Source: Candidatus Gastranaerophilales bacterium (lineage in GTDB: Bacteria > Cyanobacteriota > Vampirovibrionia > Gastranaerophilales > Gastranaerophilaceae). From it: DNA of 40,918 nucleotides. The position numbers were made by a program, and so were the translations under genes. Positions 26,137 through 34,970 of this stretch are shown in pieces. Where the stretch lies: the NCBI GenBank assembly GCA_944322755.1, contig CALUPY010000022.1, positions 1-40,918 on the forward strand. The letters run 5' to 3'. The notes under the pieces were generated by a model, which was given only the letters and a program-made list of their open reading frames with translations, did no database searches and had not been told where the DNA came from. Within the stretch, counting starts at the first letter, position 1; each line of letters begins with the position of its first letter.

Positions 26137-26868
26137 ATGAGAACAACGAATCCCGTCTTTAATAGTGATATCGAAACTCAGGTTTTAGACAGTGAACCGA
26201 TGAGTATATCAGGAACAATAAACAAAACTTTTGTTTTATTGTTCTGCTCCTTAATTCCTGCCGCTGTAGCGTGGTATCAGGCTTTGCTCGGATATACTGA
26301 CAAAGTCAAAATGATTATGCTGATTGGACTTATAGTCGGTGCAATTAGTGCTTTTGTTGTAATTATTAACAAAAAAACAGCTCCATATCTGGCTCCTGTA
26401 TACGCATTTGCAGAAGGTGCTCTGCTGGGCGGACTATCAGGTTTTGTTGAAAAAATCTATCCCGGTATTGCGATTCAGGCAGTAGGCGGAACTTTTCTGG
26501 TTTTATTTGTTATGCTTGGATTGTACAAAATGAAACTTATTAGAGCAACTCAAAGATTTAAAAGCACTGTTTTTGCGGCAACAACAGCTATTTGCATTTT
26601 ATATTTTGGTGCATTTATTGCTTCCTTCTTTGGTATTCAGATTCCTTTTATCTTTAGTGCCGGACCAATCGGAATAGGGTTCAGTATGTTGGTTATTATT
26701 ATTGCCGCATTAAATCTTATTATAGATTTTGACCAGATTGAAGAGTATTCGATGAAAATGCTGCCTAAATATTTTGAATGGTTTTTTGCCTTTGGACTTA
26801 TGATAACGCTTGTATGGCTTTATTTGGAAATTTTGAGACTAATATCATTATTAAGAAGCAACAATTAA
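26137..26868 (+). CDS. Bax inhibitor-1/YccA-family membrane protein
   Basis: 243 residues with a short polar N-terminus and seven predicted membrane helices. The signature YAFAEGALLGGLSGFVEKIYPGI and the late IIAALNLIIDFDQIE region (acidic residues in the last helices) place it in the Bax-inhibitor-1-like superfamily, in the branch with a longer polar N-terminus. Relatives are membrane proteins linked to calcium leak or membrane protein quality control, but the role in bacteria is poorly known. GGAGG stands ten bases before the ATG. A TATAAT at 26099-26104 may be its -10 box, with no good -35. A clear terminator follows, so it is monocistronic. Confidence 0.88.
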   Translation: MRTTNPVFNSDIETQVLDSEPMSISGTINKTFVLLFCSLIPAAVAWYQALLGYTDKVKMIMLIGLIVGAISAFVVIINKKTAPYLAPVYAFAEGALLGGLSGFVEKIYPGIAIQAVGGTFLVLFVMLGLYKMKLIRATQRFKSTVFAATTAICILYFGAFIASFFGIQIPFIFSAGPIGIGFSMLVIIIAALNLIIDFDQIEEYSMKMLPKYFEWFFAFGLMITLVWLYLEILRLISLLRSNN

Positions 26869-26877
26869 ATTATTATC

Positions 26878-26914
26878 GTAATTGCCGGTTTAAATCAGCC
26901 GGCAATTACTTTTA
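26878..26914 (+). terminator. Rho-independent terminator after the Bax-inhibitor-1-like gene
   Basis: GTAATTGCCGG (26878-26888), 10-base loop, CCGGCAATTAC (26899-26909), then TTTTA. An 11-bp perfect stem. Confidence 0.87.
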
Positions 26915-26952
26915 GGCCCTATATTTTACGTTATGAATTTTTTGAATATGTT

Positions 26953-26979
26953 TTGATTTAATTATGTTTTCAGTATAAT
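26953..26979 (+). promoter_or_regulatory. Promoter giving a leaderless miaB transcript
   Basis: TATAAT at 26974-26979 with a possible TTGATT at 26953-26958 (15-base spacer). The expected transcript start falls at or within a base or two of the miaB ATG (26986), and there is no Shine-Dalgarno sequence. Confidence 0.55.
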
Positions 26980-26985
26980 AGCCTT

Positions 26986-28302
26986 ATGAAGAAGGTTTTT
27001 ATTGAAACACTCGGCTGTCAGATGAACAAATCTGACTCGGAAAGAATACTTGGAATGCTTTCTCATTTCGGCTTTGAAGAAGCGGAAAAAGCAGAGAATG
27101 CGGATTTCTTAATCATAAATACCTGTAGTATAAGACAACTGTCTGCGGACAAAGCATACAGCCGTGTCGGTGTATGGGGAAAATGGAAACAAAAAAACCG
27201 TGCATTGAAAATTGCATTTTGCGGATGTGTTGCACAGCAGGATAAAGATAAACTGCTCAAACGGTTTCCTTATCTTGATTTAGTCTTTGGTACACACAAT
27301 ATCTATCAGCTGCCTGAACTTGTTAAAAGAATATATCAAGATGAAAGAGTTTGTGCTGTAACACAAAAGCCATATATCGCTGATGAAACCCAATATGAAA
27401 TAAAAAGAGCAGACAGCCTGAATGCCTGGATTCCTATCACAGAAGGATGTGACAATTTTTGTACATACTGTATAGTGCCATTTACCAGAGGCCGTGAACG
27501 AAGCAGAGAGCCAGAAAAAATTATCAAAGAAGCTCAGACAGCAATACAGCAGGGATTCAAGGAAATTACTCTTTTGGGACAAAACGTAGACAGTTACGGC
27601 AAAACACTGGGAGAAAATGTTACTTTAGCGAATCTGTTAAGGGATTTAAACAAATTGGACGGCAAGTTCAGAATAAGATTTGTGACTTCTTATCCGACAG
27701 ATATAACAGATGATTTGATTGATGCAGTGGAGGAGTGTGACAAGGTGTGTGAGTATTTTCATATTCCTATGCAATCCGGCAATTCTGAAGTGCTTGCAGC
27801 TATGAACAGACGCTATAACAGAGAGCAATACGGCGCTATCGTGAAAAAAATCCGTGACAGATTTGCAGATGTTACGATAACCTCAGATTTTATTGCAGGT
27901 TTTCCCGGAGAAACAGAAGAACAGTTTATGGATACATTGAGCGCAATTGATGAATTCGAACTGGACTATTCAAACACTGCTGCTTATTCACCAAGAGAAT
28001 ATACAAAAGCCGCAAGATGGAAAGAAAAATTTATTGATGAAGACACAAAATTTAAAAGACTCGCACTGTTAAATGAAAAAGTCAAAGAAGCATGCCTCAA
28101 GTCAAATAAAAAATTTATCGGCAGAATTCAGGAAATTCTTGTAGAATCTTTTGAAAACAAAGACGGGACAATCATTCTGGCAGGCCGGGCAAGAAATAAT
28201 AAAATAGTTCACTTTACAGGGGATAATTCACTAATCGGTCAATTTGTAAACGTAAAAATTACAGAAGCAAGTGTTTGGCATTTACGCGGTGAGCTTGTTT
28301 AA
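26986..28302 (+). CDS. miaB: tRNA-2-methylthio-N6-dimethylallyladenosine synthase MiaB
   Basis: Radical-SAM methylthiotransferase that modifies adenosine 37 of tRNAs reading UNN codons. The N-terminal MTTase domain has its three iron-sulfur cysteines in ETLGCQMNKSDSE, IINTCSIRQ and AFCGCVAQQ. The radical-SAM motif is EGCDNFCTYCIVPFTRGRER (near residues 151-170), followed by GQNVDSYG and a C-terminal TRAM domain (about 370-435). The 438-residue length is standard, and NTCSIR with VDSYG separates it from RimO and MtaB. The start ATG has no ribosome binding site; a TATAAT seven bases before it points to a leaderless message. It is not overlapped by its neighbours. Confidence 0.96.
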   Translation: MKKVFIETLGCQMNKSDSERILGMLSHFGFEEAEKAENADFLIINTCSIRQLSADKAYSRVGVWGKWKQKNRALKIAFCGCVAQQDKDKLLKRFPYLDLVFGTHNIYQLPELVKRIYQDERVCAVTQKPYIADETQYEIKRADSLNAWIPITEGCDNFCTYCIVPFTRGRERSREPEKIIKEAQTAIQQGFKEITLLGQNVDSYGKTLGENVTLANLLRDLNKLDGKFRIRFVTSYPTDITDDLIDAVEECDKVCEYFHIPMQSGNSEVLAAMNRRYNREQYGAIVKKIRDRFADVTITSDFIAGFPGETEEQFMDTLSAIDEFELDYSNTAAYSPREYTKAARWKEKFIDEDTKFKRLALLNEKVKEACLKSNKKFIGRIQEILVESFENKDGTIILAGRARNNKIVHFTGDNSLIGQFVNVKITEASVWHLRGELV

Positions 28303-28367
28303 GAACATTTCGAGTGTTGTAAAAAATATATAAATTTAACCTATTGTAAAGAATAAAGTTAAAAATA

Positions 28368-28396
28368 TTCCCATGGTCGGTAATTTAAAATATAAT
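28368..28396 (+). promoter_or_regulatory. Candidate promoter of the HTH gene
   Basis: TTCCCA (28368-28373), 17 bases, TATAAT (28391-28396). The -10 is perfect and the -35 matches consensus at four of six. The leader would be about 33 bases, including the GAGGAG ribosome binding site. Confidence 0.4.
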
Positions 28397-28435
28397 ATTG
28401 TCAACAGGACTTTATCTTTATTGTGAGGAGTAAAT

Positions 28436-29023
28436 TTGGCTACTTTAATAAACGGTAGACAGCCGCAAAGAAGACAACAACAGAAAAATCAGTATGTGGA
28501 TTTTGAAAATAAAATCCAAAATTTTTCAGTGGAAACAGTTCGAAATCTCCTGAAAATTGACAATAAAGGTATAGCTAAACTTTGTGCAAAAGTTTCACTT
28601 ATGCCCAAAAAGGATGCACATGGCAGAACTTATTTTTCAAGAGATGATGTAGAAATTCTCAGAAAGGTAAAATCATTGCACGATAATGCACAAAAATTGC
28701 AAAACCGCACGGTTGTTAATCCTATGGAAAGAGTTGCTCCTGCAAAACAGCCTGCTTCTACTGCTGTCCAGAAAATGATTTCCACACTTGAATCACTTGA
28801 GGACAATATTGCAGCAAAGCTGTCTAAAATGATTGATGAAAAATTAGACGGTATGGACGAAGTAGTTGTTGAGCTGGTCAGATGTAAAACAGAAAACGAA
28901 ACGCTCAGATACAAAATGAATGAGCTGAATAAAGAAAATTACAATCTGAAAAACGAGTTGAGCAAATACAAAACAATAGGTCTCGGACTGTACGTAAAGA
29001 AAAACGGCGAAACGCTTTTGTAA
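28436..29023 (+). CDS. MerR-like helix-turn-helix protein with C-terminal coiled coil
   Basis: 195 residues, translated from TTG: GAGGAG is five bases upstream and the nearest in-frame ATG lies far inside the domain. After a Gln/Arg-rich tail (residues 1-20), residues 31-80 form a MerR-type winged HTH (SVETVRNLLKIDNKGIAKLC, then GRTYFSRDDVEILRKVKSLH). A Pro-rich linker and a coiled coil rich in E/K/L follow (about 115-180). The effector domain of classical MerR regulators is missing, so it may be a DNA-binding scaffold or local regulator. Two bases separate it from the exported thioredoxin-like gene, so they are co-transcribed. Confidence 0.7.
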   Translation: MATLINGRQPQRRQQQKNQYVDFENKIQNFSVETVRNLLKIDNKGIAKLCAKVSLMPKKDAHGRTYFSRDDVEILRKVKSLHDNAQKLQNRTVVNPMERVAPAKQPASTAVQKMISTLESLEDNIAAKLSKMIDEKLDGMDEVVVELVRCKTENETLRYKMNELNKENYNLKNELSKYKTIGLGLYVKKNGETLL

Positions 29024-29025
29024 CA

Positions 29026-29391
29026 ATGAAATATTTTTTTACGTTATTTCTTCTTTTTGTTTCAGGTTTGCCGGCAGTATCCTTGTCTTTTGATGAAGCA
29101 ATGGCATCTTCCAAACCATTTGTTTTTTATATGTATCAGGACGGATGTTCAGCGTGTAAATATTTTGACACTGTTTATGATAAAGCTCAAAAAGATTACA
29201 GTGCAAAATTCAATTTTGTCAGGCAGAATTCAGATACACGTCTATCTGCAAAATTAATTGAAAAATGGAAAATTGAATCAGTTCCTTATGTTCTTGTAAT
29301 AAATCCCCAAACTAAAAAAGCAGCTAAAGTCGGAGAATATTGCATGATGAGTAAGGATTGTTTTGAAAAAACACTTGAAATATACAGGTAA
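29026..29391 (+). CDS. Exported thioredoxin-fold protein with CxxC
   Basis: 121 residues. An N-terminal signal peptide (MKYFFTLFLLFVSGLPAVSL) is followed by a compact thioredoxin fold: FVFYMYQDGCSACKYFDTVY holds the redox pair C-S-A-C (about residues 43-46), and ESVPYVLVINP supplies the cis-proline loop. A second Cys pair (YCMMSKDC) lies near the C-terminus. It could reduce or shuffle disulfides outside the membrane, which is relevant given the Cys-rich exported prepilin-like proteins nearby; that link is inference. Coupled to the HTH gene. Its stop codon abuts the stop of the convergent GH13 gene with no base between. Confidence 0.8.
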   Translation: MKYFFTLFLLFVSGLPAVSLSFDEAMASSKPFVFYMYQDGCSACKYFDTVYDKAQKDYSAKFNFVRQNSDTRLSAKLIEKWKIESVPYVLVINPQTKKAAKVGEYCMMSKDCFEKTLEIYR

Positions 29392-31473
29392 CTACATATT
29401 CTGTTTATAAACTTTTCCGCCAGCCTGTACAACAAGCTGTTCAATGTTAGGATCATCTATTTCAAAAATGTGGCCTCTCGACATTCCAAGTTCAATATCA
29501 ATAGCACCATTTTCAGCTTTCCATACACTTTTCTGTCCATATTCAGGTGAAAGATCTGTTAAGGTCTGTGTTGCTTTCATACCAGGAACAAAAACTTTTA
29601 CCTTATGTCCGGAATGAACATTTTTGTTCAGAATAACGACAAGTGTTTTGCCATGATTGTGTCTTGCATAAGCAATGACATCGTCTCTGTCGTCCCCTTT
29701 TACTTTTAATGGAATATATGATGAACCTTTGGCTCCGATAACATCATAGTACTGTTTTCTTACATCATTCATAAGTTTTCCGAAATGTTTACCGATTTCA
29801 GGATTTTTGCCGCCGGGTCTTCTTGAGCGGTTGAAAATATCAATTTGTTCGTTGTGAGCATAATGAATAATACTGTCTTTTGTCAGCTTAAAGGTACTTA
29901 AAAAGTCAATAACTTCGCCAAATTCTTCATCATTCTGAAGGTCTGTAAGTTTCATATCAGCTTTCGGACTTTTCATTAGTGCTTCTATTTTACGGTAAGG
30001 AACAACATCATCTTCACTCACTTCTAATTTTTTCTCAAGTTCAATAAATTTGGGTGAATCTTTTTCTGCCATAATTGCATTCAGAATTTTACTGTAGCGC
30101 GGATTTTTCAATAAATCATTAAATGACACGTTCAACATTTTATTGGCATAGTCATAAATATATCTGTCACCGCTCTCAAACCCTGATACAATATACGGGT
30201 TAAGCATAGGCAGCGTAGCCTGCGCAACGTTCGTCAGCATACAGTAATCAGCACCACCGTTAGACATTGCACTCTTATCATCATGAGTTGCAAATGAACC
30301 TATTATGGATTTGCCTTTGTCAAAATCCGGTTTGTGAGTCATTTCAAGATTATCAGTAACAAATTTGTGAAAATCAGATGCTTTCCATATCGGGAATATA
30401 TGATATTGTCCATAATATGAATCAAAACCTGCTTTTAATGCTTCTTCCGGTCTGTCCGCAGGCATGTTTTTCATCGGAGATGCATCTTCATATGTATAAG
30501 TTTCTGCAAGCATTGCAAATTCAGGGTCTTTGCTTCTTGCATACGGAATTAAGATGTCCCAAAATTGAGGAGATTTAGCCCTGGAAACATCAGCTCTAAC
30601 ACCGTCAATTCCTAAATCTATACACATATCTATAAATTTTTTATGATAATCAACAAGTGCCTGGTTGAGTATCTTTTTGTCGGGATCTGTCCAAACCTTA
30701 AACATTTTAATATCTTCCCAACCCTCAGGTGTCTTCGGCTTTCCGTCAAGATCTACCGCACTCAGGTCATTATATCTTTCTGCATACAAATCAGCAGACA
30801 TACAGCTCGGCAAATCCAGCATGACTCTTATACCGCGTTTGTGACATTCATTGATAGCTTCTTTTGCTTCTTCATAAACATTTTTAGGATTTTTAGGGTC
30901 ATCAAGCAGCGGGTCTATAGAAAGGTAATCAGCCGGTGAATATACAGAACCGGAATCTCCTTTTGCTGAAAAAACACCCGGCGGATTTATCGGCAGCCAG
31001 TGGAGAGTATTTATACCGTAGCTTTTAAGTTCATCAAGCCGTTCTATCATATTTATAAAAGAACCGCTTTCTTCATCACCTTCTATCAATTCATTTCCGT
31101 CAGTATCTTTTGCATTAAAAGTTCTGGGTACCATTGCATAAATAACAGCCTGATTGTTTTGAAACATGGAACGGAGGTTATTTTTATAACCTTCAAGTTT
31201 TGGTGTTTTCAATGTTGTATCAATATATCCGGCAGGAGTAGCGGATGATGTTTTTGTATTAGACCCCATCATTATAGCGATAAGATTGCCTGTTTTTGCA
31301 TATTGATTTGCAACAGGTGTAGAAACAGGTGCATAACCTCCCGGAAGCATTGATGATGCAGCAGAGACCTGAGCCTGAACAGAATGATTATATTTGTTAT
31401 TCATCAAGTCCAGCAATGAGGCTTTGAATGAAGTTTTTTTTGTATAGGATTGATTTATCGGATTAATCTTCAT
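29392..31473 (-). CDS. GH13-family glycosidase/transferase, GlgE-like active site
   Basis: 693 residues without a signal peptide. Residues 1-100 are a low-complexity N-terminal extension (SFKASLLDLMNN at 15-26). The (beta/alpha)8 domain follows: region I VMLDLPSCMSADL (Asp220, lacking the usual N-H), region II GIDGVRADVSRA (Arg293, nucleophile Asp295), region III FAMLAETYT (acid/base Glu324), and region IV GSFATHDD (His397, Asp398). The catalytic triad is complete. The region I C-S-x-D pattern and AKSPQFWDILIP after region II recall GlgE-type maltosyltransferases, not ordinary amylases. A C-terminal beta domain follows (about 600-690). Substrate is probably an alpha-glucan. ATGA overlap with the 1166-residue gene upstream shows coupling. 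Confidence 0.82.
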   Translation of the reverse strand: MKINPINQSYTKKTSFKASLLDLMNNKYNHSVQAQVSAASSMLPGGYAPVSTPVANQYAKTGNLIAIMMGSNTKTSSATPAGYIDTTLKTPKLEGYKNNLRSMFQNNQAVIYAMVPRTFNAKDTDGNELIEGDEESGSFINMIERLDELKSYGINTLHWLPINPPGVFSAKGDSGSVYSPADYLSIDPLLDDPKNPKNVYEEAKEAINECHKRGIRVMLDLPSCMSADLYAERYNDLSAVDLDGKPKTPEGWEDIKMFKVWTDPDKKILNQALVDYHKKFIDMCIDLGIDGVRADVSRAKSPQFWDILIPYARSKDPEFAMLAETYTYEDASPMKNMPADRPEEALKAGFDSYYGQYHIFPIWKASDFHKFVTDNLEMTHKPDFDKGKSIIGSFATHDDKSAMSNGGADYCMLTNVAQATLPMLNPYIVSGFESGDRYIYDYANKMLNVSFNDLLKNPRYSKILNAIMAEKDSPKFIELEKKLEVSEDDVVPYRKIEALMKSPKADMKLTDLQNDEEFGEVIDFLSTFKLTKDSIIHYAHNEQIDIFNRSRRPGGKNPEIGKHFGKLMNDVRKQYYDVIGAKGSSYIPLKVKGDDRDDVIAYARHNHGKTLVVILNKNVHSGHKVKVFVPGMKATQTLTDLSPEYGQKSVWKAENGAIDIELGMSRGHIFEIDDPNIEQLVVQAGGKVYKQNM

Positions 31474-34400
31474 TTTTTATCTCCGTTTTTCTTTATATGC
31501 TTCCAGTGATCGGGGTTGAAAGAATTTGTATGACCCATATTTGCTAACGTAATTAAAGAGAATCCGACAGTACCTGCAAACAGTGACCATACAAGAACCT
31601 GCCATTTGTTTCTTGAACGAATATTTTGTGCCGCTCTTAACATAAAGTCCACTGTATTTTTGCCCGCCATTTCTCCTATGTCTTTATTTGCAGTTTTAGC
31701 ATTCAGTATTTTATAGAATGGATTTTTGCAGCCTTCTTTGTTAAATGCAGAGCCATTTTTAAGATGTGAAATATATCCGTTTATTGTATTTAAAACATCC
31801 TGAAAATCCTTGTTTGCGCCAAGCTCAATCGCTCTGTCCTCAAGCAGCATTGTCAGTCTTTTCTTTGCAGTTTCAACATATTGGATATCTCTTGAATTAA
31901 ACAAATTATCTATCAATTTTGTCATATTTATACTGTTATTGTGATTGTATATATCTTTAACACCTTCTATACAGGAGGCAGACTTATCAAACTTACTTCC
32001 GTTAACAAGATGGTCTATATATCCTTTTACTGATTTTATTGCATCGTTAATTTCTGTATCATTAAGTCCTTTTATTCTTCTAAATTCAATGAGTTGCATA
32101 AGTTGTTTACCGGTTTCTTGGGCATCTGAGGCATTTGAAGAATTAAAGAATTTATCTACCAATGCGCAGAATTCAGGACTGTGTACAAAGTTTGTGCCAT
32201 AATTTTCAAAATTAGAATGAGAAACTATAACACTGTCTGCACCAAGAAAACGTCTTTTCATCTCGGTTTTATTGTTTTCAAATATATCAGAAAGACCTTT
32301 TGCTCCGTTTTCTATGGCTGCTCTTGTCGCCGGTGAGAAGTGGGAAAATATAGTATCAGCCATCGTGCCGACCATATGTTTGCTGTGTTTTATACCTTTA
32401 TTAAAGCCTTCAGGCTGGACTTCAAATTTTGTAATCCAATCACTGATATCATTTTTCTGTAATGCAATATCTTTTATATACTCAACAAGAGAATTTACTG
32501 CTTTTTTGTATGCACCCGGCTCATCATAACCTTCCTGGAATGTATAATATTTTCCAATTTCCATATCAGCCTGCATTTTTTTGAAAAATTCATGACTGTC
32601 CACTCCCAGGAAATCCTTGATAATATGCGGTGCTTTTTCAGGGTTCGCAAGTTTATCACCAACAACTACATTGTTTTCTATTTTTGGTACAACTTCAACA
32701 TCCAAAGATTTAAAAATATCCAGAATCTGTATCGGCTTTCCTAATGAATCAATGGTATTCACAACTTTTTGTTTAACTGCTTTTTTGCTGCCGATATAAA
32801 ATTTGTCAAAACCGGATCTTAACTCTCCTGTGAAGGAACTATTATCAAGCAATTTTTGTGTTAATTTCTCTGCTTTTATAATCAATCCAGGATTTTCTAT
32901 AGTACCAACCAGCTCAATAAATGCTTTTTGTTCTTTAGTTACTGCATCTTTAGCATATTTTGACATCATTGTGATTACATGGTTAAGCTTATTTTCATCT
33001 TTTGCAAGTTCGCTGAATTTGTGAGAAATAATTTCAGATGCTTTTACTGAGTCAATGCGTGCAAGCTGTTCAAGTTCCTCTTTGCTGAATCCGATTAAAT
33101 TAAAATACTTTTTGGGGAGTTTATCCCAGGATCTTGCAGTAACTGATTCTGCAATATCTTTGATTGTAGCAGCTTTATAGCTATCTATTGTTTTTTTAAT
33201 TTGTAAGTTAAGCTCTCCGAGTTTAAATAATTTTTGCAATTGCTCAGGTCTTATTAATGTGCTCTTACGGATATCAAAATATCTTGTGAGCTCGCCTTCA
33301 AACACCTTATTCAATGCACTGACTACATCTGAATCAACACCTGCAGACTTAAACTTATCTGCGAAAATAACCTGAAGCTGCACAGCCGCATATTTCTGAC
33401 CAATAGGTGTAAATACATTATCAGAATTTTTCATAATACGCTTTACACTATCAAGACCTCTCCAGATTTCTTCTGTCTGCAGTGTAGTATCAATGTTATA
33501 TTTAGCAAGTTTTAACTTATCGAGGTCTTTATTGTTTATTGCATTTTTTAACTCTTCCAAAGTCATATTTTCATACGTTGAAGCCGCAGCAATAAGTGAA
33601 CGGAATTTTGCTGTTTTTCCTTTTTTACTGTTTTTCAATGCAGTAAGAATATCGGAAATTTTTGAAGATTCAAGATTATTTTTATTATCAGGACTCAATC
33701 TCAAATATGAATTTTCTACTTCATTGAACAGTGTCCTGATTTCTTCTGTTTTTATTTCTTTGAGCTTTTCAGATATTCTGGAAGAAAGATTTTTAATATC
33801 CAGACCGAGTACATCGTTAACAGGAATAGCGTTTTTGCTTATTACCGATTCAGTCTCCAATTCCTGCAAAATTCCGGTACCGAAACCTGTTCCGTAATAT
33901 CTTTGACCAAAAAGATTGGAAAGAATCTGTTCCTCTTTTGGAGATATATATTTGGCTGAAAGATCGACTGAACCGTCTTCTGCAACAGGTATATATGACG
34001 AAATTCTATGTGCCAATTTTGAATCTAATTTCGTTCCGAGTGTTTCTATAGCATTATCAATCTTTAAATTGTCCTGTGTAAGCAATGAATCTATATTTTT
34101 GGACATATTTTGAAGGCTCATGCCAGTCTTCAAAATCCTTGTTTTTTCTATAGCTGAACCTAGCGGAATCTGCAGCTGGTCAGCAACAAGAGAAGACAAA
34201 ACAGGAGTCATCACACCGGCTGTCAACATTGTCAATGTATTATACTGAACTGCATATTGTGCAATTTTATTCTGGATAGCTTCACGTCTGTTGGGTATAT
34301 TTCTCGGAATGCCTAATTTATCTCCTATATTGTCAAACATTTCATACTCAGGAGCTTTGGGATTGTAGTTTCCATTTTTGTCAATATGTTTAAACAAATC

Positions 34401-34970
34401 AAAACATAAATACTGTCTGTCTTCAAAGAAAGATTTTCTTCTTCCCTGGGAATCTTCATATTTTAATGACGGATCCAAACCTGTTCTGGCTTTAACAGGC
34501 AGAGCAAGCAGCTTGGGCCATGCTGCCATAGCTGCAAACCATGTTCCGAGTCCTACAAATTCCATACCTCTTGCAAAGGGGAAAAATTTTGAAGATGCAA
34601 GAGTAATCGCAATTCCCAAACTGCCGACTCTTATTGCCAGGTCGTTAATTTTTCCTACACTATAATCTGTTCCTTTCCCCTTAAAACCTGCATTATAAAA
34701 ATATTTACAGTAATCACCATAGCTTTTTACTGTACTTTTCATGGACTGTAAAAATGTTTCTTTTACAATTTTACCTTTTGCCGGATCTTCAATAGTTCCT
34801 TTAGGTTTAGTATGTGGAGCGCTCAAAGGGACAGCCGGAGGATATTCAAATTTTGAAAATGTTTGCAGCGGATTATAAGTATGGGAAGCAGCCGCGTTTG
34901 GTGCCGAATTTTGCGTCTGAATTTGCGGTTTTACCGGTATTTGAATTTTAGTAAAGAGATTGCCGGTCAT
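31470..34970 (-). CDS. 1166-residue helical membrane-anchored protein of unknown function
   Basis: Not recognised. The N-terminus is Pro/Gln/Ala-rich and disordered (1-75), with YNAGFKGKGTDYSVGKINDL near 92-111. Hydrophobic segments follow near 111-155 (VGSLGIAITLASS, GLGTWFAAMAAWP) and 245-268 (LTMLTAGVMTPVLSSLVADQ). A very long alpha-helical, Lys/Glu/Asn-rich body without Cys motifs or known catalytic signatures runs to about 1115, and one C-terminal membrane helix (WQVLVWSLFAGTVGFSLITL) ends the protein. Two repeats of a DxLFNS(R/S)-like helix pair are visible near 1000-1060. TAATG links it to the upstream gene and ATGA to the GH13 gene, so the three products probably act together. It could be a scaffold; no function is proposed. 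Confidence 0.72.
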   Translation of the reverse strand: MTGNLFTKIQIPVKPQIQTQNSAPNAAASHTYNPLQTFSKFEYPPAVPLSAPHTKPKGTIEDPAKGKIVKETFLQSMKSTVKSYGDYCKYFYNAGFKGKGTDYSVGKINDLAIRVGSLGIAITLASSKFFPFARGMEFVGLGTWFAAMAAWPKLLALPVKARTGLDPSLKYEDSQGRRKSFFEDRQYLCFDLFKHIDKNGNYNPKAPEYEMFDNIGDKLGIPRNIPNRREAIQNKIAQYAVQYNTLTMLTAGVMTPVLSSLVADQLQIPLGSAIEKTRILKTGMSLQNMSKNIDSLLTQDNLKIDNAIETLGTKLDSKLAHRISSYIPVAEDGSVDLSAKYISPKEEQILSNLFGQRYYGTGFGTGILQELETESVISKNAIPVNDVLGLDIKNLSSRISEKLKEIKTEEIRTLFNEVENSYLRLSPDNKNNLESSKISDILTALKNSKKGKTAKFRSLIAAASTYENMTLEELKNAINNKDLDKLKLAKYNIDTTLQTEEIWRGLDSVKRIMKNSDNVFTPIGQKYAAVQLQVIFADKFKSAGVDSDVVSALNKVFEGELTRYFDIRKSTLIRPEQLQKLFKLGELNLQIKKTIDSYKAATIKDIAESVTARSWDKLPKKYFNLIGFSKEELEQLARIDSVKASEIISHKFSELAKDENKLNHVITMMSKYAKDAVTKEQKAFIELVGTIENPGLIIKAEKLTQKLLDNSSFTGELRSGFDKFYIGSKKAVKQKVVNTIDSLGKPIQILDIFKSLDVEVVPKIENNVVVGDKLANPEKAPHIIKDFLGVDSHEFFKKMQADMEIGKYYTFQEGYDEPGAYKKAVNSLVEYIKDIALQKNDISDWITKFEVQPEGFNKGIKHSKHMVGTMADTIFSHFSPATRAAIENGAKGLSDIFENNKTEMKRRFLGADSVIVSHSNFENYGTNFVHSPEFCALVDKFFNSSNASDAQETGKQLMQLIEFRRIKGLNDTEINDAIKSVKGYIDHLVNGSKFDKSASCIEGVKDIYNHNNSINMTKLIDNLFNSRDIQYVETAKKRLTMLLEDRAIELGANKDFQDVLNTINGYISHLKNGSAFNKEGCKNPFYKILNAKTANKDIGEMAGKNTVDFMLRAAQNIRSRNKWQVLVWSLFAGTVGFSLITLANMGHTNSFNPDHWKHIKKNGDKK

